Positions 57,982 to 64,000 of a stretch of 64,000 nt of DNA are shown piece by piece. Within the stretch, counting starts at the first letter, position 1, and each line of letters opens with the position of its first letter. Source of the DNA: Spirulina sp034932185 (lineage in GTDB: Bacteria; Cyanobacteriota; Cyanobacteriia; Cyanobacteriales; Spirulinaceae); contig NZ_JAYGHW010000009.1 of the NCBI RefSeq assembly GCF_034932185.1, forward strand, positions 1 to 64,000, read 5' to 3'. The notes below the pieces were generated by a model, which was not told the origin of the DNA, did no database searches, and was given only the letters and a program-made list of their open reading frames with translations. A program made the position numbers and the translations under genes.

Positions 57982-59049
57982 CTAACCATGGCCATCAAGC
58001 CATTCCCGCAATTCCAGATCGGTAATAAAATCCCAAGCGGCTTCCGCCAAAGCTTCCAATTGTTCCCCAGAAAGGGCCTTGAGTTTGGCCTGGACATCTG
58101 ACTCCAACTTGCCAAACCGCCGGGTGAGCAACCGTTGAATAATTCCCAACTGCCCCTGTTGAATCCCCTCTTGGCGACCCACCTGAATCCCTTGGTTTTT
58201 CCCTTGGCGGATCCCCTCCTTGTAGCCCTCATCGCGGCCCACTTGGATCCCCTCTTGGATCCCTAACTCCCGGCCCTGCTCCACGCCTTCGCGCACCCCT
58301 TGCATCTTGCCCATTTCCACCCCTTCCTTGAGGCCCTCTTCCCGACCAAAGACGAGCGATCGCCGCTGATCTGAAATGAAAAACAATTGCTGTTGCAAAA
58401 TATCAAACTCTTCCCGATTCAAGGTTTCCTCACGGGCGAGGGCAAAGGCTTGACGAATTTCCGTCACCTGACGTAGGGGTTCCGGGATCGTTTCTAACTT
58501 GGCAGCATTTTGGATGAAATAAATCCAAAAATCCGCCATGGTTTCTAATTCATTGAGTTTTTTGGTAAACTTTGGCAATTCAACAAAAACTAAGGCCAAT
58601 TCATTATTGGGATATTCAAACCCCTTTTCTACTTCCTGAAGCGTAAACCGAGAAATCACATCCGGCTGCTGCTCAAACATCGTAAAATCGACAATATTTA
58701 ACGCCACCAAGGGGTTAATATCCCGTTGCACTTCTTCGCGGCTAATTTGAAACCCATAGCTTTTTGCCGCATTGTATAAAACCCGTTTGCCCAAGGTGGG
58801 CAAATTTAACACCTGCAACTCAATGACGCAAGCACTGCCACCGTTGACTTTTGCCCGCACCGTCAAGGGCGTATGCTGTACCCCTGGTAACTGCACTGTG
58901 AGATAGGGATCGCGCACGACCGTTGATTCAATCACCGGCTGACTTTCATAGAGCAGGGCATTGAGCAAGCTGACAATCAGATCCGCACTTTTGGCAGAAC
59001 CAAAAATGCGCTTAAACGCAAATTCTGTGCGGGGGTCAATAAAAGCCAT
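57982..59049 (-). CDS. Rpn-family recombination-promoting nuclease/putative transposase
   Basis: 355 residues of the PD-(D/E)XK Rpn/PDDEXK_2 group. N-terminal DPRTEFAFKRIFGS, SLLNALLYESQPVIES, then the core VRAKVNGGSACVIELQVLNLPTLGKRVLYNAAKSYG with E-L-Q, NPLVALNIVDFTMFE. Residues about 240-302 are an unusual Gly/Glu/Gln-rich repeat of E-G-x-x-x-G units (KEGVEMGKMQGVREGVEQGR...), followed by a DUF4351 tail, LLTRRFGKLESDVQAKLKAL. Enriched beside restriction genes. Possibly active in DNA breakage; role in the host unknown. Confidence 0.88.
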   Translation of the reverse strand: MAFIDPRTEFAFKRIFGSAKSADLIVSLLNALLYESQPVIESTVVRDPYLTVQLPGVQHTPLTVRAKVNGGSACVIELQVLNLPTLGKRVLYNAAKSYGFQISREEVQRDINPLVALNIVDFTMFEQQPDVISRFTLQEVEKGFEYPNNELALVFVELPKFTKKLNELETMADFWIYFIQNAAKLETIPEPLRQVTEIRQAFALAREETLNREEFDILQQQLFFISDQRRSLVFGREEGLKEGVEMGKMQGVREGVEQGRELGIQEGIQVGRDEGYKEGIRQGKNQGIQVGRQEGIQQGQLGIIQRLLTRRFGKLESDVQAKLKALSGEQLEALAEAAWDFITDLELREWLDGHG

Positions 59050-59061
59050 GGGTTTCTAATG

Positions 59062-60210
59062 CTAGAGGGGCTGAGGAGAGCGCAGCTTACGCCACAATGT
59101 ATCATATTGCAACTGAGCAGCCTTAGGCAGGGGATCGAGAAATTCACTGCGGTTGAGAATTTCCATGGCCGGTAATTCCATGGCGTTGGCTTGTAAATCC
59201 GAGGGCCATTGGTCGCGGGGGATATTGAGTAGGCTGGGGGCGGCTCCTGGGGTAAACAGGGAAATATTTTGCGCCGATCGCCCCTGCCAACAGAAATCAA
59301 TCCAGTCTTGGGCGCGAGCATCGAGGCGATGGCCTTGGGGAGCAACCCAGAGATCCGCCCAGAGGGCTGTTCCTGACTTGGGGACAACGGCGCGAAATTG
59401 GGGATAGTTCTGCAAGGCGGGCAGGATGTCCGTAGACCAACCTACGGCGGCCCAGGTTTCCTTAATAGCCAGGGGATGGAGGTATTGATCGTTACTGTAG
59501 TAGCGGACTTGGGGGGCGAGGGCAGCCAGTTCCGCCTCTAAATTGGGGATAGCGGCGAGATCCCAACTGTTGTAGGATTCCCCCAGTTTTTTCAGGGTTA
59601 AGCCGATTACCTCCCGAGGCTGATCCACCATGGAGAGGCGATCGCGCAGTTCTGGCCGCCACAGATCCCCCCAATCCTCGGGCCGCCACCCTAAATCTTC
59701 AAACACATCCTCCCGATAGACGATCATCGTTGTTCCCCAACGGTAGGGCGCACCCCAAAGGGGGGCATTGGGGTCGCTGGTGGGGAAGCCGGTGCGATCG
59801 CGCCGCGCCAAAGCCTGCCAACGGGGGGGCAGTTGTGGCCAATGGGGCAAGGTTGCTAGTTCCAAGGGTTGGATCAGGTTGGCACGAATCGCCAAGGCTA
59901 ACCAACTATCCCCCAACGTCACTAAATCCGCCAAGGGGGGCGTACCCCGATTCACAAAGGGCAGCCAATCCCACCGGCCGGAAATCGGCTCCTTTTCCCG
60001 TTGCCACCGTTGCAATAATTCCAGCAACTCCTTCAATGTCGCCGCCGGTCGGATCGCTAAACCCGGCTCAAATTCCCGCAGTAATTGGGGAGGGATCGAT
60101 TGATTGAGCGCACGAATTTGCAGTTTGTCACCATTGCCACCGCAGGCGGTGAGCAGGGGAGCAAGGGCGAGGGCAGTACTGCCCAATAGAAAGGAACGAC
60201 GATTAACCAC
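59062..60210 (-). CDS. Extracellular solute-binding lipoprotein
   Basis: 382 residues. Signal: NRRSFLLGSTALALAPLLTACGG with a lipobox LTAC (Cys 22) and a preceding RR that could be a Tat-type signal. The mature part resembles PotD/AfuA-like periplasmic binding proteins of spermidine or iron type: GAPYRWGTTMIVYREDVFEDLGWRPEDWGDLW, VGWSTDILPAL. Ligand unknown. No permease genes are adjacent, so it is an orphan component here. Confidence 0.85.
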   Translation of the reverse strand: MVNRRSFLLGSTALALAPLLTACGGNGDKLQIRALNQSIPPQLLREFEPGLAIRPAATLKELLELLQRWQREKEPISGRWDWLPFVNRGTPPLADLVTLGDSWLALAIRANLIQPLELATLPHWPQLPPRWQALARRDRTGFPTSDPNAPLWGAPYRWGTTMIVYREDVFEDLGWRPEDWGDLWRPELRDRLSMVDQPREVIGLTLKKLGESYNSWDLAAIPNLEAELAALAPQVRYYSNDQYLHPLAIKETWAAVGWSTDILPALQNYPQFRAVVPKSGTALWADLWVAPQGHRLDARAQDWIDFCWQGRSAQNISLFTPGAAPSLLNIPRDQWPSDLQANAMELPAMEILNRSEFLDPLPKAAQLQYDTLWRKLRSPQPL

Positions 60211-60320
60211 GATGCTTATTCAGGGGGTGCTATGTTCAAGATAGGGGATGGGCAAAGCCCCTTTCTCCGGGTTGCCCTCCCACAGTACAATCAAAAACGC
60301 TTAGGATTTCTCGGTGGGTT

Positions 60321-60848
60321 ATGGCAATTTTAGACTCCAAAGGACGCTTGTTCGGTAAGCTTAGTATTCTTGACCTCGGTGCGGCCCTGATTATGGTGCT
60401 CGTCGTCGTGGGGATTTTCATCTTTCCCGGCACCACCGGCTCCCTCGCCCAAACCAACACCCAAGCCATTGAATTTGATGTGTTAGTGCGGGGTTTGAGT
60501 GTGCGCAATCCCGAAGCGCTGTTGGCAGACTTTGAAGAACGGGGGACGACGACGATTATTGTCCGCAACCAACCCAGCGGGGCGATCGCGATCGCCGATA
60601 TTCAACCCATCGAGCGGCAAATGGCCGTCCCCCAACCCGATGGCACCGTCGCCGCCCGTCCCGAACCCCGCACCGCAACCAGCTTTAACAGCGATTTCTT
60701 GATCACCCTCACCGGCAATGCTCAAATGACCGACGGTGTTCCAGTTTTGAACCAAAGCCAAATTAAAATTGGCACTCCCATCGAACTGGACGGCCCCACC
60801 TATAATTTCCGAGGGACGGTGATCGAAGTCCGCTCCATCAATGCTTAA
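60321..60848 (+). CDS. DUF4330 protein
   Basis: 175 residues of the DUF4330 family (cyanobacteria and some firmicutes). One N-terminal membrane helix, LDLGAALIMVLVVVGIFIFPG, after MAILDSKGRLFGKLSI, then a beta-rich exported domain: AIEFDVLVRGLSVRNPEALL, QIKIGTPIELDGPTYNFRGTVIEV. Function unknown. Confidence 0.9.
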   Translation: MAILDSKGRLFGKLSILDLGAALIMVLVVVGIFIFPGTTGSLAQTNTQAIEFDVLVRGLSVRNPEALLADFEERGTTTIIVRNQPSGAIAIADIQPIERQMAVPQPDGTVAARPEPRTATSFNSDFLITLTGNAQMTDGVPVLNQSQIKIGTPIELDGPTYNFRGTVIEVRSINA

Positions 60849-60997
60849 AGTATTGTTGTGAATTCCGCCGGAATTGCCCCAAACGCCCCTGAGTCAGAAA
60901 CAATAGGAATAGAGACAGATTCATTACCGCTGTTCTACAATCCACTCGGTTTTCAAGTCATTCCTTGAAACTGCTTTGCAAGGCGGAGACCTCCTTT

Positions 60998-61396
60998 ATG
61001 TCCGTACTATCCCCCCAATCCCCAACGATTCTTGCCGTTGACGACAGTGCCGTCATGCGCAAGCTGATTCAGCAAACCCTTGAATCCCAATACAATGTCC
61101 TCCTCGCAGATAATGCAGTAGATGCCCTCTCCTCGATTTACCACCAACAAATTGATCTCCTGCTCTTGGATGTCACCATGCCAGGGGTGGATGGGCTAGA
61201 ACTCTGTCGTACTGTGCGGAGTTTGCCCCAATTTCAACGGTTGCCGATTATCATGCTCACTGCCCGTGATGGAGCCTTTGATAAGGTACAGGGTCGGTTA
61301 GCGGGAGCCACGGAATATTTAACCAAACCCTTTAACGCGGATAACCTCTTGGCCACCGTGGGTAATTTTGTCAAAACCAACCCCCCAAAAAACTAG
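60998..61396 (+). CDS. CheY-like response regulator (single receiver domain)
   Basis: About 132 residues. Receiver signatures: TILAVDDSAVMRKLIQQTLE (acidic pocket), LLLLDVTMPGVDGLE with the phospho-accepting Asp, MLTARDG, LTKPFNADNLL with the conserved Lys. No output domain, so it likely acts by protein contact as in the PatA/PixG or Che groups. GGCGGAG before the ATG at 60998 favours that start over the TTG at 60965. Confidence 0.93.
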   Translation: MSVLSPQSPTILAVDDSAVMRKLIQQTLESQYNVLLADNAVDALSSIYHQQIDLLLLDVTMPGVDGLELCRTVRSLPQFQRLPIIMLTARDGAFDKVQGRLAGATEYLTKPFNADNLLATVGNFVKTNPPKN

Positions 61397-61450
61397 GCCC
61401 AGGCCCAACCCCCATCGCATCAATTCCGGCAGGATCGATTACCCTAAAGG

Positions 61451-62359
61451 ATGCCCTGGATTGCTCAACCCCCTATGCTCAACCCCCCCCACTTCATCAT
61501 CATTGGCGCGATGAAATGCGCCACGAGCAGCCTCTATCAACAGTTGGTTGCCCAGCCGGGGATCTTCATGACGACCCCCAAGGAACCCAACTTTTTCAGC
61601 AATGATGAAATCTATGCCCAAGGCATTCCCTGGTATGAGGGACTCTTTGCCCCTGCGCCCCCTGATGCCCTCCGGGGGGAGGCCAGCACCCACTACACCA
61701 AATTACCCACCTATCCCGAAACTATTGCTCGCATCCAGTCCCATGTAGGGGACGTGAAATTGATCTACATGATGCGTCACCCGTTACAGCGCCTCGTTTC
61801 CCACTACATCCACGAATGGACACAACGGGTGATTGCAACGAAGACGGATATTAATGCGGCTCTGGATCGTCACCCGGAACTGATTGACTATAGCCGCTAC
61901 AGTATGCAAATTCAGCCCTATCTAGAAGCCTTTGGCCCGGAAAATGTGTTGCCGGTGTTTTTTGAGCAATTTTGCAATGCACCGCAGCAGGAACTAGAGC
62001 GGGTTTGCACGTTCATCGGCTACCCCCATGCTCCCCAATGGCAGGAGCTAGAGCGGGATAATGTTTCCAGCCAGCGGATGCGCAAAAATAAGCTCAGGGA
62101 TGCGATCGCCTATGCCCCCGGCATCAGCACGATTCGTAAAAATTTAATTCCTAAAGAAGTGCGGGAATGGATCAAAGACCGCTGGCGGATGCAAAAACGC
62201 CCGGAACTGGGGGCCGCAGAACGGGAGCGGGTGACGGCCATTTTGGATCAAGATTTAGCCCAATTGGGAGCCTGGCTAGGGGTCGAACTCACCTGCGCCA
62301 CATTCAAAACCGCCGCCTGCACCAGCCCCACCGGCTGGCCCGGCTGGCCGTCCCTTTAA
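61451..62359 (+). CDS. Sulfotransferase domain protein
   Basis: 302 residues of the PAPS-dependent sulfotransferase family. PAPS 5'-phosphosulfate loop HFIIIGAMKCATSSLYQQL, 3'-phosphate contacts in IYMMRHPLQRLVSHYIHEW (R-H-P and S-H), and a conserved RYSMQIQPYLEAFGPENVLPVFFEQF. C-terminus ends in a Pro/Gly/Trp-rich string. Substrate is probably a surface polysaccharide, given that cyanobacterial exopolysaccharides are often sulfated; this is inference. An ATG at 61475 (MLNPPHF) is an alternative start. Confidence 0.9.
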   Translation: MPWIAQPPMLNPPHFIIIGAMKCATSSLYQQLVAQPGIFMTTPKEPNFFSNDEIYAQGIPWYEGLFAPAPPDALRGEASTHYTKLPTYPETIARIQSHVGDVKLIYMMRHPLQRLVSHYIHEWTQRVIATKTDINAALDRHPELIDYSRYSMQIQPYLEAFGPENVLPVFFEQFCNAPQQELERVCTFIGYPHAPQWQELERDNVSSQRMRKNKLRDAIAYAPGISTIRKNLIPKEVREWIKDRWRMQKRPELGAAERERVTAILDQDLAQLGAWLGVELTCATFKTAACTSPTGWPGWPSL

Positions 62360-62371
62360 CGATCTAACTAA

Positions 62372-62473
62372 CTCGTGCCATGGCTCTGCCGTGGCACGTC
62401 CCTGCGGCGGCTCTGCCGCCCGGTGGAGGCAGAGCCGCCAAGATTGCGTTACTGGGCAGAGCCAAGTAACGAG
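62372..62473. repeat. Four-hairpin array with core GGCAGAGCC, copy 3 (inverted)
   Basis: CTCGTGCCATGGCTCTGCCGTGGCACG, GGCGGCTCTGCCGCC, GGAGGCAGAGCCGCC-like and GTTACTGGGCAGAGCCAAGTAACGAG in succession, the reverse order of copies 1 and 2. Located between the sulfotransferase and heme oxygenase genes. Confidence 0.93.
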
Positions 62474-62595
62474 GGGTTGCCTGTTGCCCATTTAACGATT
62501 CTTAACAACTTTTCGCAATCAATCGGTTTAACCTAACAAACTAGGCCCGTTGGCGTGCGCTTAAAAAATCTTCATCGTAGAACAGGATCTTGAAT

Positions 62596-63315
62596 ATGAG
62601 TGTCAATTTAGCAACAATGCTCCGGGAAGGCACGAAAAAATCCCATACCATGGCAGAAAACATGGGTTTCATTAAATGCTTCCTGCGGGGTGTCGTTGAA
62701 AAAACGTCCTATCGCAAGCTTGCTGCGAACCTCTATTACGTCTATGGTGCGATGGAAGCCGAAATGGAGCGCCTCAAGGATCATCCCGTCTTAGGAAAAG
62801 TTTATTTTCCAGAATTAAACCGGAAAGCAGCCCTAGAGCAGGATCTCGCCTTCTACTATGGCCCCCAATGGCAGAGCGAAATTGAACTCTCCCCCATGGG
62901 CAAAGCCTATGTGGATCGGGTACGGGAAATTGCCAATCAGCAGCCAGAATTACTGGTGGCTCATCTGTACACCCGCTATTTAGGAGATCTTTCCGGTGGC
63001 CAGATTCTTAAAAAAATTGCCGTAACGGCGATGAAATTGGACAATGGCCAGGGAACGGCTTTCTATGAATTTGCCCAAATTCCCGACGAAAAAGCTTTTA
63101 AAACCCAATACCGCCAAGCCATGGATGAATTGCCGGTGGATCAAGCCACCGCTGAGGCCATTGTTGAAGAAGCTAATGCGGCCTTTGGGATGAACATGAA
63201 AATGTTTGATGAGTTAGAGGGCAACTTGATCAAAGCGATCGGCACAATGCTGTTTAACAGCCTCACCCGCCGCAACAGTGGCGGCAGCACCGAAAGCACC
63301 GGCCTGGCCACCTAA
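62596..63315 (+). CDS. ho1: Heme oxygenase (HO-1 type)
   Basis: 239-residue enzyme cleaving heme to biliverdin, Fe and CO, feeding phycobilin and phytochrome chromophores. The proximal histidine lies in REGTKKSHTMAENM (near residue 18), the distal helix is YLGDLSGGQILKKIA (G-D-L-S-G-G), and LYYVYGAMEAEM, FPELNRKAALEQDL and YTRYLG complete the pattern. AGGA lies 8 bases before the ATG at 62596, which is chosen over the TTG at 62590. A strong terminator follows. Confidence 0.97.
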   Translation: MSVNLATMLREGTKKSHTMAENMGFIKCFLRGVVEKTSYRKLAANLYYVYGAMEAEMERLKDHPVLGKVYFPELNRKAALEQDLAFYYGPQWQSEIELSPMGKAYVDRVREIANQQPELLVAHLYTRYLGDLSGGQILKKIAVTAMKLDNGQGTAFYEFAQIPDEKAFKTQYRQAMDELPVDQATAEAIVEEANAAFGMNMKMFDELEGNLIKAIGTMLFNSLTRRNSGGSTESTGLAT

Positions 63316-63339
63316 CATTTTTCTTCAATCACACCAACA

Positions 63340-63364
63340 GGGGTAGCCTAGGCTACCCTTTTTT
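63340..63364 (+). terminator. Intrinsic terminator of heme oxygenase gene
   Basis: Perfect stem GGGTAGCC/GGCTACCC (with the central TA) followed by TTTTTT on the plus strand, 25 bases after the stop codon. Clear rho-independent structure separating ho1 from aroA. Confidence 0.92.
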
Positions 63365-63431
63365 GATCGGGGGGAGAGCGGCGATCGCCTGCTAAAATCA
63401 TGAAACTTGATTTTCCGTCCCGTTAAACCCC

Positions 63432-64000
63432 ATGGCCGCTGTCTCCCTGACCCCCCTTGCTGATCATCAAACCCTCGCCATTGCCCCCACTGGAGCCGCC
63501 CTCCAAGGCATTGTTCAAATTCCGGGGGATAAGTCCATTTCCCATCGGGCGTTAATGTTGGGGGCGATCGCCACCGGCACGACCACAATCCGAGGGCTAC
63601 TCCTGGGGGAAGATCCCCGCAGCACAGCAGCTTGTTTCCGAGCCATGGGGGCGAAAATTTCCGATCTGAATACCGATTGTGTGAGCGTGCAGGGGGTCGG
63701 GTTAGGGAATCTAGGCGAGCCGGTAGATGTTTTGGATGCGGGCAATTCTGGAACCACGTTGCGGTTAATGTTGGGCCTTCTCGCCGCCCAACCGGGAAAA
63801 GTTTTCACCGTTACCGGCGATGGCTCGCTGCGATCGCGCCCCATGTCCCGCGTTGTTAAACCCCTATTGCAAATGGGGGCGCAAATTTGGGGCCGCAACC
63901 ACCACAACCTCGCCCCCCTCGCCATCCAGGGCCAACCCCTCCAGGGCATTACCTACCATTCCCCCATTGCTTCGGCTCAGGTGAAATCCTGCATCCTCCT
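63432..64000 (+). CDS. aroA: AroA, EPSP synthase, 5' part only
   Basis: First 189 codons of 3-phosphoshikimate 1-carboxyvinyltransferase (shikimate pathway, sixth step); it runs off the right edge. Visible motifs: IPGDKSISHRALMLGAIA (substrate contacts Lys, Ser, Arg), LDAGNSGTTLRLMLG, GDGSLRSRPM and HSPIASAQVKSCILL. Start ATG at 63432 gives an N-terminus of the usual length before the GDKS motif. Remainder outside the window. Confidence 0.95.
   Translation, partial: MAAVSLTPLADHQTLAIAPTGAALQGIVQIPGDKSISHRALMLGAIATGTTTIRGLLLGEDPRSTAACFRAMGAKISDLNTDCVSVQGVGLGNLGEPVDVLDAGNSGTTLRLMLGLLAAQPGKVFTVTGDGSLRSRPMSRVVKPLLQMGAQIWGRNHHNLAPLAIQGQPLQGITYHSPIASAQVKSCIL

Noticed and set aside
1..64000. tRNA, rRNA and CRISPR arrays
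   Set aside because: I looked for T-loop sequences, rRNA blocks and regularly spaced direct repeats and saw none; a covariance-model scan would be decisive.

Overview
The window reads as chromosomal DNA of a cyanobacterium, probably a filamentous, repeat-rich one (the exact lineage is inference). The HIP1 octamer GCGATCGC recurs throughout. Cyanobacterial or phototroph markers include heme oxygenase (bilin synthesis), CcsA/Ycf5 cytochrome c maturation, acyl-ACP synthetase, KGK, DUF1824, DUF4330 and LapA-like proteins, and a group 2 sigma factor. Most of the DNA is GC-rich housekeeping sequence. Three AT-richer accessory patches stand out: about 29.2-34.0 kb, 42.4-44.8 kb and 55.9-57.8 kb.

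Layout. 0-4 kb: the right end of an IS200/IS605-type TnpB element runs into the 3' end of cofG; then egtD and a sigma factor. 4-7.8 kb: uvrB and a polysaccharide polymerase/ligase. 7.7-13 kb: one minus-strand run of a coiled-coil protein, ExbB, two ExbD proteins and a membrane-anchored GH9 cellulase. 13-18 kb: FemAB-like transferase, TspO-like protein, GAF-GAF-PAS adenylate cyclase. 18-24 kb: Uma2, a lone ABC ATPase, scpB, a secreted GH5-CBM2 cellulase, an NCS2 permease. 24-29 kb: YlqD-like protein, aas, uvrA. 29-34 kb: toxin-antitoxin island (PIN toxins with two antitoxin types, an orphan antitoxin, a frameshifted antitoxin, DUF3800 and unknown proteins). 34-42 kb: pgm, Uma2, aldo/keto reductase, DUF1824, ccsA, an acidic KGK protein coupled to tilS, ygfZ. 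42-45 kb: an overlapping ABC-type ATPase plus TOPRIM-like pair (candidate defence module), a MITE-like repeat and a Uma2 fragment. 45-55.8 kb: isochorismatase-like hydrolase, HisKA-EAL protein, a decayed TnpB element, histidine kinase, HD and HAD hydrolases, flotillin/YqiJ pair, obgE. 56-59 kb: Eco29kI-like type II restriction-modification system and an Rpn-type nuclease. 59-64 kb: binding lipoprotein, DUF4330, CheY-like regulator, sulfotransferase, heme oxygenase, and aroA running off the end.

How it fits together. Nucleotide excision repair (uvrA, uvrB) and envelope/polysaccharide work (GH9 with ExbBD, GH5, polymerase/ligase, sulfotransferase, pgm) are well represented. Signalling uses cAMP, c-di-GMP and two-component proteins. 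Three repeat families are scattered between genes: arrays of hairpins with the core GGCAGAGCC, palindromes with arms TAGGGGCG/CGCCCCTA, and short GGGAATG-like tandem repeats. The most promising less-described element is the ATPase/TOPRIM pair. The clearest mobile-element stories are the cofG tail rewritten by a TnpB element and the internally deleted tnpB relic at 46.64-47.05 kb.
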